A stretch of DNA of 64,000 bases from JBBATK01 sp040398805. Its GTDB lineage: Bacteria; Bacteroidota; Ignavibacteria; Kapaibacteriales; NICIL-2. Numbering within the stretch: the first letter of the stretch is position 1; every line of letters begins with the position of its first letter. Below, in pieces: positions 35,124 to 44,800 of the stretch. The stretch is from assembly GCA_040398805.1 (NCBI GenBank), contig JBBATK010000005.1, positions 67,855-131,854 of the forward strand, given 5' to 3'. The position numbers and the translations under genes were made by a program. The notes below the pieces were generated by a model. It was given only the letters and a program-made list of their open reading frames with translations, searched no databases and was not told the origin of the DNA.

Positions 35124-35193
35124 TCGGGAGTGTGGAAGAATAATGAACCACGCAAAGCTCCTACTACTATCACTTTTTTTCATGAGGGAGAAA

Positions 35194-38100
35194 ATGAAAC
35201 GCACGCACTTGATACTCCTTGTCCTGTTGAGTATCTGTTCACTATCGGTGTTCGCCCAGCCGACGAGCATCACGCTCTTGAAGCCGGCCGGAGGCGAGAC
35301 CTATCGCGCGGGAACATCGAACGATTTCCGCTGGGATACCACCGGTACCAACGGTTCACGGTTCGTGTTCCAATTCTCTACCACGCCGAACGGTCCGTGG
35401 GACAATCTTCCTCTGCCGAACGGCGTATCGAACGTTTTGGATTCTACCTCCATCCCTTCCGGTAACGTGGGCGGTCGTGGACAATATCTGTTCGGTTTCA
35501 GAGCTCCCGGCGTGAACACCACATCCGGGTATGTTCGCATGGTGCTTCTCAATCGAGACGGCACTCCGAACTTCAATGTGACCAGTCGGAACCAGGTACC
35601 GTTCACCATCACGCAGCCCGCTCCGATCAAGGTGGATTCCGTTCTGACAGGAAACATCACGGGTACCGTGACCCTTCGGCCGACGAAGATCTACGGTCTG
35701 GCCGGATTCGTCTGGGTGCAGAACGGCGGCGTGCTCCGCATCCTTCCCGGAACGGTCGTCGTCGGTGATGCACCCGGGGTGAACTCGGCGATCATCATCA
35801 ATCGCGGCGGCAAGATCCTCGCCGACGGAACGAAGGAGAAGCCCATCGTGTTCACGAGTCGTGCACCTGCAGGCCAGCGTGATCGGGGCGATTGGGGCGG
35901 TATCCTGATCTGCGGACGGGCGGCAACGAATCACCCGGGAGGTGAAGCGGTGATGGAAGGTTTCCCCAGCGATCCCGTCAACGCGCGATTCGGCGGTGGT
36001 GCTACACCCGATGACAACGACAACTCCGGAATCCTCCGCTATGTGCGTATCGAGTTCGGCGGTATCGCGCTATTCCCGAATCAGGAGATCAATGGTCTGA
36101 CCCTCGGTGCGGTCGGTCGCGGAACGATCATCGAGAATGTTCAAGTGTCCTATTCGGGCGACGACTCCTATGAGTGGTTCGGCGGTACCGTGGACTCGAA
36201 GAGGTTGATTTCGTACAACGGTATCGATGATGATTTCGACACGGACAACGGCTTCCGCGGACGCATCCAATTCGCCCTTGCCAAACGCTTCCGTCAGGTG
36301 GCAGATCAGTCCACATCGCAGGCGTTCGAGAGCGACAACGATGCCAGTGGCTCCCGCAACCTCCCCGTAACCAGTCCGATATTCGCCAACTGCACGTTCA
36401 TCGGTCCGTTGCAGGATACCAGCATGATCAGCGGTTCGAGTGCACAGCAGTACAACCGTCTCTACGGCTCATCGTCGATGGTCCGTCGTAATTCCCGTCT
36501 TTCGTTGTTCAACTCCCTTGTCATCGGGTGGCCGAACACCATGGAGTTCGGCAATCCCAACGGCGGATTCACGGCAGACGCGGCTTCCCGTGACTCGTTG
36601 CAGTTCAGGAACAACACGTTCATCGGCATCAAGGCCGGTAGTCCGGGTTGGCGCGGAACCGTTCCTGCAGGAAGCACGGGCTTCACGTCTGCGTGGCTAT
36701 TGAACCCCGACAACGCGAACGAGGTGATCAACCGTGCCGGCAACATCGAATTCTACTGCGAACTCGGTAACGCGTATGCAGAGAACAGCAACATGTTCAG
36801 TGCTGTTCCCACGATCAACGCTCCGTACATCGCGAGTGCCTCCTTTACGCGTCGCGGATCGGTCGCTATCGACGATCCCTACTTCGAGAAAGTCACGTAT
36901 CGCGGTGCGTTCTCGCCCGACCTCAATCAGCGTTGGGATGCGGGTTGGGCGGAATACGATCCCATCAACAAGGAATACAAGGCGCAGCCCTCGTTGAAGC
37001 TGGTGACTCCTGTCGGTGGCGAGAAGTACATCGTAGGACAGAAAGTGAAGATTTCGTGGGATACGACGAGCACGGCCGGTCTCGCGCTGAACGTCCAGTT
37101 CGGAACGGGTGTCAACGGTCCGTGGACGGCGATCACAGGCTCACCGGTCGTCGATACGGGTGCCACCCGCGGTAACATCCAGTGGACGGTTCCCAATACG
37201 GTAACCAAGACAGGATTCATCCGTATCGTGAGTGCAACCGATTCCACCATCACGTCGCGCAACGATTTCGGTTTCGAAATTTCGCTTCCCGCTCCTCCGC
37301 CTCCGCCCACGGTTCGCCTTATCAAGCCCGCAGGTGGCGAGGTGTTCCGCGCCGGCTCCTCGCAGACATTACAGTGGGATACCACGGGAACGAACGGTCA
37401 ATGGTTCAAATTCCAATGGGCGACGGCCAAGGATGGTCCGTGGACGGATATCTCCCTTCCCGGCACTGCGAAGTTCGTCCTTGATTCCACGCGCATCCCT
37501 TCAGGTATGGTTGGCGGCCGCGGCACGTACGCCTTCGGTTTCCGCGTGCCTGCAACGGCAACAACCACCGGATATGTGCGCATGATGCTCGTGAACAAGA
37601 AAGACTCCACGCCGGATCTTGCGAATATCAGCTCGAACGCGACGCCGTTTACCATCACGCAGGCAAAGCCCGTAGCCGTGGATTCATTGCTCAGCGGTAA
37701 TATCACCACATCACTCACGCTCACGCCGAAGAAGATCTATGGATTGACCGGTCTCGTGTATGTCCAAAGCGGTGCAGTGCTCACCATCCTCCCCGGAACG
37801 ATCGTCGTTGGCGACGCACCCGGGGTGAACTCGGCGCTCATCATCAACCGCGGTGCGAAGATCATCGCTAACGGGACGGCGCAGAAGCCCATCGTGTTCA
37901 CGAGCCGTGCGCCGGTAGGCCAGCGTGATCGCGGTGACTGGGGCGGCATCCTTATCTGCGGTCGTGCGGCAACGAACCATCCGGGCGGCGAAGCCGTCAT
38001 GGAAGGATTCCCCAGCGATCCCGTCAATGCTCGCTTCGGTGGCGGAGCGAATCCCGACAACAACGACAACTCGGGCATCCTGCGGTATGTGCGCATCGAG

Positions 38101-39333
38101 TTCGGCGGTATCGCGTTGTTCCCTAATCAGGAAATCAACGGGCTTACCCTTGGCGCGGTCGGTCGTGGCACCACCATCGAGAACGTCCAGGTATCGTACT
38201 CCGGCGATGACTCCTATGAGTGGTTCGGCGGCAACGTGGATGGAAAGAAGCTTATCTCCTACAACGGTATCGATGACGACTTCGATACGGACAACGGATA
38301 TAGCGGTCGCAATCAGTTCATCCTTGGCAAGCGTTTCCGCCAGATAGCGGACCAATCGTCATCGCAGGCATTCGAGAGTGATAACGATGGGGGAGGAACA
38401 TTCAATGCGCCCCTGACGAGCGCGGTATTCAGCAACGTCACTGCCATCGGTCCCGTGCAGGATACGGCGGTCGTATCCGGCTCGGATGCGAATCAGTTCA
38501 ACCGTTTGTACGCAGCGGCGATGATGATTCGCCGGAACTCTCGTCAGAGTATCGTGAATTCGCTCTTCGTGGGTTGGCCGAACTCGTTGGAGTTCGGTAA
38601 TCCGAATGCCGGGTTCACTGCCGACGCGGCATCGCGTGATTCTCTCCAAGTGCGTAACAACACGTTCATCGGTATCAAGGCGGGATCGCCCGGTTGGCGC
38701 AACGCCGTACCGGCAGGCTCCACTTCGTTCACCGCAGCGTGGCTCACCGATGCGAAGAACGCCAACCAGTTCATCAACAAGCAGGGACCCATCGCGGCGT
38801 ACAACGATCTCTCCGATGCGTTCGTCGAGGCATCGAACGCCTTTACGCCCGTGCCGAAGACCGGTGCGCCGTATCTGAGCGGGTCGGACTTCACCAAGCG
38901 CGGCTCGGTGGCGATCGACGACCAGTTCTTCGAGAACGTACCGTACCGCGGAGCTTTCGCCGCCGACATCGCGATGCGTTGGGACTTGCCCTGGGCCGAG
39001 TATGATCCGGTGAACAAGGACTACAAGGCGGAAGTGGATACGGTGGTGAATCGTGTCGACGATCGCGGCGAGGCGCTTGGCGTGTCGGTTCAACCGAATC
39101 CCGCGACGGGTCACACACGGGTGCGCTACACGCTCAACGAAGCCGGTCCGGTGAACATCAGCATCATCAATGCCCTGGGCATGGAAGTGGTCCGCGTGGC
39201 CGAGTCCGCGATGCAGGATGCCGGTATCTATGAATTCCTTGTCGATGCGGAGTCGCTGTCCAGTGGCGGCTATGTCCTTCGTATCGCATCGACTTCCGTA
39301 ACAGCGAGCACGCCGTTCGTCGTGGTGCACTGA
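35194..39333 (+). CDS. large secreted protein with duplicated beta-helix-like modules and T9SS sorting domain
   Basis: The 1379-aa protein starts at an ATG with GGGAGA eight bases upstream and a signal peptide (LILLVLLSICSLSVFAQ). Domain order: an Ig/KNH-like domain (about residues 23-140, LLKPAGGETYRAG), a beta-helix-like module (about 145-590), two more Ig-like domains (about 600-820), a second near-copy of the module (about 825-1270) and a C-terminal T9SS domain (from about 1290, VSVQPNPATGHTRVRYTL). Both modules keep GDAPGVNSA, NRGG/A-K-I, PIVFTSRAPxGQRDRGDWGG and YSGDDSYEWFGG. The family is seen next to TonB receptors in Bacteroidota but I know no proven function. It likely captures or processes the receptor's ligand at the cell surface. 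Confidence 0.88.
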   Translation: MKRTHLILLVLLSICSLSVFAQPTSITLLKPAGGETYRAGTSNDFRWDTTGTNGSRFVFQFSTTPNGPWDNLPLPNGVSNVLDSTSIPSGNVGGRGQYLFGFRAPGVNTTSGYVRMVLLNRDGTPNFNVTSRNQVPFTITQPAPIKVDSVLTGNITGTVTLRPTKIYGLAGFVWVQNGGVLRILPGTVVVGDAPGVNSAIIINRGGKILADGTKEKPIVFTSRAPAGQRDRGDWGGILICGRAATNHPGGEAVMEGFPSDPVNARFGGGATPDDNDNSGILRYVRIEFGGIALFPNQEINGLTLGAVGRGTIIENVQVSYSGDDSYEWFGGTVDSKRLISYNGIDDDFDTDNGFRGRIQFALAKRFRQVADQSTSQAFESDNDASGSRNLPVTSPIFANCTFIGPLQDTSMISGSSAQQYNRLYGSSSMVRRNSRLSLFNSLVIGWPNTMEFGNPNGGFTADAASRDSLQFRNNTFIGIKAGSPGWRGTVPAGSTGFTSAWLLNPDNANEVINRAGNIEFYCELGNAYAENSNMFSAVPTINAPYIASASFTRRGSVAIDDPYFEKVTYRGAFSPDLNQRWDAGWAEYDPINKEYKAQPSLKLVTPVGGEKYIVGQKVKISWDTTSTAGLALNVQFGTGVNGPWTAITGSPVVDTGATRGNIQWTVPNTVTKTGFIRIVSATDSTITSRNDFGFEISLPAPPPPPTVRLIKPAGGEVFRAGSSQTLQWDTTGTNGQWFKFQWATAKDGPWTDISLPGTAKFVLDSTRIPSGMVGGRGTYAFGFRVPATATTTGYVRMMLVNKKDSTPDLANISSNATPFTITQAKPVAVDSLLSGNITTSLTLTPKKIYGLTGLVYVQSGAVLTILPGTIVVGDAPGVNSALIINRGAKIIANGTAQKPIVFTSRAPVGQRDRGDWGGILICGRAATNHPGGEAVMEGFPSDPVNARFGGGANPDNNDNSGILRYVRIEFGGIALFPNQEINGLTLGAVGRGTTIENVQVSYSGDDSYEWFGGNVDGKKLISYNGIDDDFDTDNGYSGRNQFILGKRFRQIADQSSSQAFESDNDGGGTFNAPLTSAVFSNVTAIGPVQDTAVVSGSDANQFNRLYAAAMMIRRNSRQSIVNSLFVGWPNSLEFGNPNAGFTADAASRDSLQVRNNTFIGIKAGSPGWRNAVPAGSTSFTAAWLTDAKNANQFINKQGPIAAYNDLSDAFVEASNAFTPVPKTGAPYLSGSDFTKRGSVAIDDQFFENVPYRGAFAADIAMRWDLPWAEYDPVNKDYKAEVDTVVNRVDDRGEALGVSVQPNPATGHTRVRYTLNEAGPVNISIINALGMEVVRVAESAMQDAGIYEFLVDAESLSSGGYVLRIASTSVTASTPFVVVH
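35270..39030 (+). repeat. internal gene duplication, two diverged copies about 2.05 kb apart
   Basis: Copy one (about 35270-36990) and copy two (about 37310-39030) align throughout in the same frame. For example GGTGATGCACCCGGGGTGAA at about 35763 and GGCGACGCACCCGGGGTGAA at about 37809 are almost identical. The intervening 320 bases encode an extra Ig-like domain. DNA identity by eye is high in the module cores and low in the C-terminal thirds. Confidence 0.85.
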
Positions 39334-39433
39334 TAACGCCACCACGTCCGTTCGGTCTGCTCAGACTATCCCGGTGTACAAAAGGGCATTCGCTCTTGGT
39401 TCATCCGCGTACGCCGGGAATTACACACGCAAG

Positions 39434-39462
39434 GGAACGTTCTTCGGAGCGTTCCTTTTTTT
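39434..39462 (+). terminator. intrinsic terminator after the T9SS gene
   Basis: A nine-base-pair stem (GGAACGTTC / GAGCGTTCC, one G-T pair) is closed by a UUCG tetraloop and followed by seven T residues. It ends the TonB receptor/T9SS transcript and separates it from the Pho-like array of the acyltransferase gene. Confidence 0.92.
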
Positions 39463-39474
39463 GTTATCGAACCG

Positions 39475-39528
39475 AAACATTCCCATAACACAGTGGTAAC
39501 ATGGTGGTGACATGCAGGTAAGGTGGGG
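39475..39528 (+). promoter_or_regulatory. second array of 11-base direct repeats (Pho-box-like)
   Basis: Repeats begin at 39475, 39486, 39497, 39508 and 39519 with AAACA, TAACA, TAACA, TGACA and TAAGG, an exact 11-base period over five units. The design is the same as the array at 32129. A GACCTTTG element at 39533-39540 (one mismatch to TAnnTTTG) follows directly, then the acyltransferase start. Confidence 0.78.
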
Positions 39529-39532
39529 TAAG

Positions 39533-39540
39533 GACCTTTG
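39533..39540 (+). promoter_or_regulatory. promoter-like GACCTTTG element
   Basis: Seven of eight positions match TAnnTTTG, next to the repeat array. It rules out the ATG at 39512 as the translation start, since that lies within the repeats. Confidence 0.4.
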
Positions 39541-39556
39541 TACGAATTCCTTGCCC

Positions 39557-41377
39557 ATGTCCCTCGAACCCCATGCACCTATGACAAGAACCTCTTCCAG
39601 CGCACGCTCACGCAGCCGGCTCCGCATCATGTTGTCCACCTTGGTGGAACGTCTCTGCGGATTCCATGAAGCCAGAGCAGAGTATGAACGTATCCGTTCC
39701 CTCCGGCAGGAGGGAAGCTTTCCCGAGACGGTACTGGCGGCGCGGAACATCGTGGTCAATGTGTCGAGGCACGAGACCATCCGCATTCCTCGGACGGGAC
39801 CGTGCATCGTCGTCTCCAACCATCCTCTCGGAGCCATGGACGGTGTGGCCTTGCTCAGCGAGATGCTGCGTTTACGAAGCGACGTCAAGATCATTGCGAA
39901 CGAGATCCTCCACGAAGTGGCCGAGCTTCGGGAATACATCTTCCCGGTGGACGTCTTCGGTTCGAATGCAGTAGCGAAGAATGCGACGGCGATGCGGGCT
40001 GCGCACCGGCATGTGGCTGCGGGGGGCATGCTCATCGCTTTTCCTGCGGGCGAGGTTTCCGCACTTCGTCATTTCCCGCCGGGTATCCATGACCGCCGGT
40101 GGTCCGAGCACATGGCCCGTCTGGCGAAAAGCACTGCTGCCACCGTGGTGCCCGCCTACGTCAAAGCAAGGAATTCCGAGCTCTTCTACGCTGCGGGGTG
40201 CCTGCATCCGCGTGTACGCACCCTGATGCTTGTTCGAGAGATGCTCAGGTTCCGTGATCGCTCCATGGACATCGTGTTCGGTTCGCCGATCCGGCAGACG
40301 ACGCAGGTCCGGGAGATGAGTGCGGAGAGCTTCCGCGACCTCCTTCGGTTCCGTAGTGACTTCCTTCGCTTCAAAGCCAAGGAGGAACGCGCAGCCGGGG
40401 GTTTGGAGTTGGTGCGCGGCGAGAAAGTCATCGATCCTGTGAGTGCTTATGCCATGGCAGCGGAGATCGATAAACTCGATGGGAGGCAGCGGTTGGTGGA
40501 GACGGAGGAGTTCCTTGTCGTCGGAGCGGAATTCCGGAGCATTCCGACGGTCATGCAGGAGGTGGGGCGGTTACGGGAGATATCCTTCCGCTTGGCCGGA
40601 GAGGGAAGCGGAAAATCGTGCGACATCGATGTGTACGACAGCATGTACACGCATATCATCGTGTGGAGCAAATCCACGAGTGCGGTCGTGGGTGCCTATC
40701 GCGTAGGCCGGGTGGACGAGCTGCTCAGACGGTACGGACGGAACGGACTCTACGGCAACACGTTGTTCACGTTCTCGGATACGGTCTTGAATGCACTCAC
40801 ACCATCGCTCGAGCTGGGTCGGTCGTTCGTTCGACCCGAGTATCAGCGAGATCCATCCGTACTCGCGCTGCTCCTTCGTGGAATAGGAGCGTATGTGGCG
40901 CAGTATCCGCACTATCGATATCTCATCGGTGCCGTCAGCATCAGTGATACGTACTCCGATGCATCGAAGCGGCTCATGGTGAATTCCCTTATGGCGCATC
41001 ACCTGGACCGAACCATCGCGCGCGGGGTTTCGGCGCGTAGGCCGGTGGGCGTGAATCTGTTCAGGAATTGGGACGGACTTCTTCACTCGCGCACGCTCTT
41101 GCCCATTCCCGAGCTGGACTCGCTGATACGGGATGTGGAGCCGCAGGGCAAAGGGGTGCCGGTCCTGCTTCGCCATTATACCAAGATAGGAGGACGGATC
41201 GCCGCTCTTCATCGGGACGAGGACTTCGGTGGATGCATCGATGCTTTCATCGTCGTCGACCTGCATGCAACCGCCGAGCCGCTGCTTCGTCGACACATGG
41301 GTTCGGAGGGGTTCGACAGGTATCACCACTCGCCCGGACGTAACGAAAGGACAGGGCTGGAAGTGGCGTCTGAGTGA
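39557..41377 (+). CDS. bifunctional OlsF-like acyltransferase (PlsC-type + OlsB-type)
   Basis: The 606-aa protein fuses two acyltransferases. The N-terminal part (about residues 40-280) is PlsC-like, with SNHPLGAMDG as the catalytic His/Asp block (five residues between His and Asp, a spacing I recall from OlsF-type and hemolysin-related proteins) and FPAGEVS. The C-terminal part (about 320-560) is GNAT/OlsB-like, with CDIDVYDSMYTHIIVW, VVGAYRVGR and ELGRSFVRPEYQ. OlsF proteins N-acylate ornithine and then O-acylate the product to make phosphate-free ornithine lipid. The adjacent Pho-like array fits induction under phosphate limitation. The amino-acid head group cannot be read from sequence. 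Starts at 39557 or 39581 are both possible; 39512 lies in the operator. Confidence 0.85.
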   Translation: MSLEPHAPMTRTSSSARSRSRLRIMLSTLVERLCGFHEARAEYERIRSLRQEGSFPETVLAARNIVVNVSRHETIRIPRTGPCIVVSNHPLGAMDGVALLSEMLRLRSDVKIIANEILHEVAELREYIFPVDVFGSNAVAKNATAMRAAHRHVAAGGMLIAFPAGEVSALRHFPPGIHDRRWSEHMARLAKSTAATVVPAYVKARNSELFYAAGCLHPRVRTLMLVREMLRFRDRSMDIVFGSPIRQTTQVREMSAESFRDLLRFRSDFLRFKAKEERAAGGLELVRGEKVIDPVSAYAMAAEIDKLDGRQRLVETEEFLVVGAEFRSIPTVMQEVGRLREISFRLAGEGSGKSCDIDVYDSMYTHIIVWSKSTSAVVGAYRVGRVDELLRRYGRNGLYGNTLFTFSDTVLNALTPSLELGRSFVRPEYQRDPSVLALLLRGIGAYVAQYPHYRYLIGAVSISDTYSDASKRLMVNSLMAHHLDRTIARGVSARRPVGVNLFRNWDGLLHSRTLLPIPELDSLIRDVEPQGKGVPVLLRHYTKIGGRIAALHRDEDFGGCIDAFIVVDLHATAEPLLRRHMGSEGFDRYHHSPGRNERTGLEVASE

Positions 41378-41506
41378 CGTGAAGCACGAGAAAGAAAAAG
41401 AGGAAAATATCGGACACTACGCGCCTGACTCTGCGAAAATCACCTGCTTTCGATGGTATCGGAGCGCCGCTTTTGAAACAGATCAAGGAACCTGACCCGT
41501 TGATCG

Positions 41507-41527
41507 AACTCCAAAGAGTTTTTTTTT
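41507..41527 (+). terminator. weak terminator-like hairpin after the acyltransferase gene
   Basis: Five-base-pair stem AACTC/GAGTT with loop CAAA, followed by seven more T residues. It is short, but the only candidate for ending the acyltransferase transcript. Confidence 0.4.
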
Positions 41528-41703
41528 CAACGTGGAAAAATTTCCCTTTGCACCACGCATACCTCTTCCTGAAATTGCCCCCCGATTCAGCCGAAGCGTC
41601 CCACGACGTGACGTCTGAAACCCAAAGAGACGACCGGCAGCAGAGAGCAGGAAGGCAGAGGGGAAGCACACCGCGTTACGATCATTTTTCGTTGTGATGA
41701 AAG

Positions 41704-41724
41704 CATCATTGAGCAGCAATGATG
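41704..41724. promoter_or_regulatory. perfect inverted repeat CATCATTG-N5-CAATGATG
   Basis: Eight-base arms and a five-base spacer, 121 bases before the nrdJ start. It does not match the NrdR box as I know it (ACACnATATnTTGT). It could be an operator or a leader hairpin. Confidence 0.45.
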
Positions 41725-41844
41725 AGGTGTCTTCGCCCCCCAAACCAACCGACGAGGTCTTGCGCGTCAAGCGTGAATCCTCTCTCGTCTCGACCCTGAG
41801 AACGTAAACAACAGATTCATCAACGCAGACCGTGGAGGATTTCC

Positions 41845-44800
41845 ATGAAGGTTTCACGTCGTTTTACCTCGACATCGACAAGTCCCTATGAGCAATTCGA
41901 ATACACGAAGCGCTCGTCCATTCTGAGAAACACCGACGGCTCGGTGGTCTTTCAGATGGATGATATCGAAGTCCCGGTGGGATGGTCGCAGGTGGCCACG
42001 GACATTCTTGCGCAGAAATATTTCCGTCGTGCGGGAGTGCCCCAGACGGACGAGCAGGGATTGCCCATCGAGGACGAGGACGGCAAGCCTATTCTCGGTC
42101 GCGAGGGTTCCTTGAAACAGGTCGTCCACCGTCTGGCCGGTTGCTGGCGCTCATGGGGCGAGCAGCATAAGTATTTCGCCACGAAGAACGACGCTCAGGC
42201 GTTCTACGACGAAATCGCGTACATGCTCCTCAAGCAGATGGTGGCGCCGAATTCACCGCAGTGGTTCAATACGGGTCTTGCCTTTGCCTATGGTATCACG
42301 GGCAACGCACAGGGACATTATTTCGTCGATCCCAAGACGCGCGAGATCCAGCGCTCTGCGGACGCATATACACGTCCTCAGCCGCACGCATGCTTCATCC
42401 AAGGGGTGGAAGACGATCTCGTGAACGATGGCGGCATTTTCGACCTGGCGACACGCGAGGCGCGCATCTTCAAATACGGTTCCGGTACGGGAAGCAATTT
42501 TTCACACTTGCGTGGCAAGGGGGAGAAGTTGTCGGGCGGCGGCGTGAGCTCCGGTCTCATGAGCTTCCTAAAGATCTTCGACCGTGCAGCGGGAGCGATC
42601 AAGTCCGGCGGTACCACGCGTCGTGCAGCGAAGATGGTCATCGTGAACGTCGATCATCCGGATATCGAGGAGTTCATCGAATGGAAGGCGAAGGAGGAGG
42701 AGAAGGTAGCCGCGCTTGTGGCCGGTTCGAAGATCAACTCCACGTTCCTTCAAGCGGTCATGGATGAAGCGATCGCTAACGGAGCGGATCGCAAGACGAA
42801 CGCGAAACTCAACACGATCATCACGCACGCAGTGCACCGCGGTGTGCCGATGAGCTACATTCAGCGCACGCTTTCGCTGGTCGAGCAGGGATTCACGCGA
42901 TTGAACATGGAATCCTTCAACACCCACTACGAGAGTGAAGCGTACGTGACGGTGGCAGGGCAGAACAGTAACAACTCCGTGCGCGTGACGAACGAGTTCA
43001 TGCGCGCCGTGGAGAACGACGAGCCGTGGAACCTTACGTGGCGTACCCATGGCAACGTGGCCCGCACGGTGCGTGCCCGCGACTTGTGGGAGAAGATCAA
43101 TCTGAGCGCATGGAAGAGTGCGGACCCGGGGTTGCAGTTCGATACGACGATCAACGAGTGGCACACCTGTCCGCAGGGTGGTCGTATCAACGGATCGAAC
43201 CCGTGCAGCGAGTACATGTTCTTGGACGACACGGCGTGTAATCTGGCCTCGATCAATCTGTCGCACTTCGTCGATGAAGAGACGGGTGTCTTCAATGTGG
43301 ATGATTTCCGTCACACGGTCCGCTTGTGGACCATGGTCCTCGAGATCAGCGTGCTGATGGCGCAATTCCCCTCGAAGAAAATCGCCCAATTGAGCTATGA
43401 TTACCGCACGTTGGGTCTGGGGTATGCCAACCTCGGAACCATCCTTATGACTTCCGGTATTGCCTATGATTCTGCGGAAGCGTTGGCATATGCAGGGGCC
43501 ATCACGGCATTGATGACCGGGGAGTCCTATGCGACGTCGGCGGAAATGGCTCGTGACCTTGGTGCCTTCGCGCGGTATGATGAGAACAAGGATGACATGT
43601 TGCGAGTGATTCGTAATCACCGCAGAGCCGCGTATGATGCGGCTGCGGAAGAGTACGAAGGCTTGACGATCACCCCGGTCGGGATTGCCGAGTCGGACTG
43701 TCCGGACCAGGCGTTGCTCGAAGCCGCTCGTAAGAGCTGGGATCGTGCATTGTCGTTAGGCGAGGAGTTCGGTTACCGCAATGCTCAAGTGACGGTCATC
43801 GCGCCCACGGGAACGATCGGACTGGTCATGGACTGCGATACCACGGGTATCGAGCCGGACTTCGCCATTGTGAAGTTCAAGAAGCTCGCCGGCGGCGGGT
43901 ACTTCAAGATCGTCAATCAATCGGTTCGCCGCGCATTGACGAAACTCGGGTACAACGAGAAGCAGATCGACGATATCGAGAAGTATTGCAAAGGCCACGG
44001 AACCTTCGTGGGATGTCCCACCGTCACTCGTGCGAGACTCAAGGAGAAAGGCTTTACGGACGAGAAGGTGGATGCTATCGAGCTCATGCTCGACAGTGTC
44101 TTCGATATCAAGTTCGCGTTCAACAAGTGGACGCTCGGTGAAGAGTACTGCACGGGAGTCCTGGGATTCACGGAAGCCCAATTGAACGACTACAGCTTCG
44201 ACATGTTGGCAGCTCTCGGTTTCTCCAAGGAGGAAGTCGAAGCCGCCAACGATTACGTCTGCGGAACGATGATGATCGAAGGCGCGCCGCACATCAAGGA
44301 CGCGCATTTGCAGATCTTCGATTGTGCCAACCGCTGCGGCCGTAAGGGTGAACGATATATCCCTTACATGGCGCATGTGCGCATGATGGCAGCTGCTCAG
44401 CCGTTCATTTCCGGCGCGATTTCCAAAACGATCAACATGCCGAACGAGGCGAAGATCGATGACGTGAACACGGTACACATTGAATCGTGGAAACTGTGTC
44501 TGAAGGCCATCGCGTTGTATCGGGACGGTTCGAAGCTGTCTCAGCCGCTCAACAATTCGAGCGACGACGATATCGACGAAATCATTATGCTGGGTGACGA
44601 GGACAGTCTGGACGAGACGAAGGGCGCCAAAGAAGTTCACGAGCGTGTCATCGAGCGGGTGTATCACCGTGCAGAGCGTCATCGCTTGCCGAAACGCCGT
44701 ACGGGAATCATCCGTGAAGCGTACGTGGGCGGCCACAAGGTGTTTGTCCGTACCGGTGAGTTCGAAGACGGAAGCTTGGGCGAGATCTTCATCGATATGT

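Larger units (their letters stand above)
41378..41844. other. 467-base intergenic region before nrdJ
   Basis: No gene or recognised riboswitch was found; in particular no B12-box GCCACTG was seen, although the downstream enzyme is B12-dependent. It holds GATCAA...TTGATC (41481-41505), a weak terminator-like hairpin at 41507-41527 and a perfect inverted repeat at 41704-41724. The 74-codon frame at 41473 has an unlikely composition. Confidence 0.65.

Noticed and set aside
41378..41844. cobalamin riboswitch before nrdJ
   Set aside because: No B12-box or core pairing was found by eye; a covariance search would decide.
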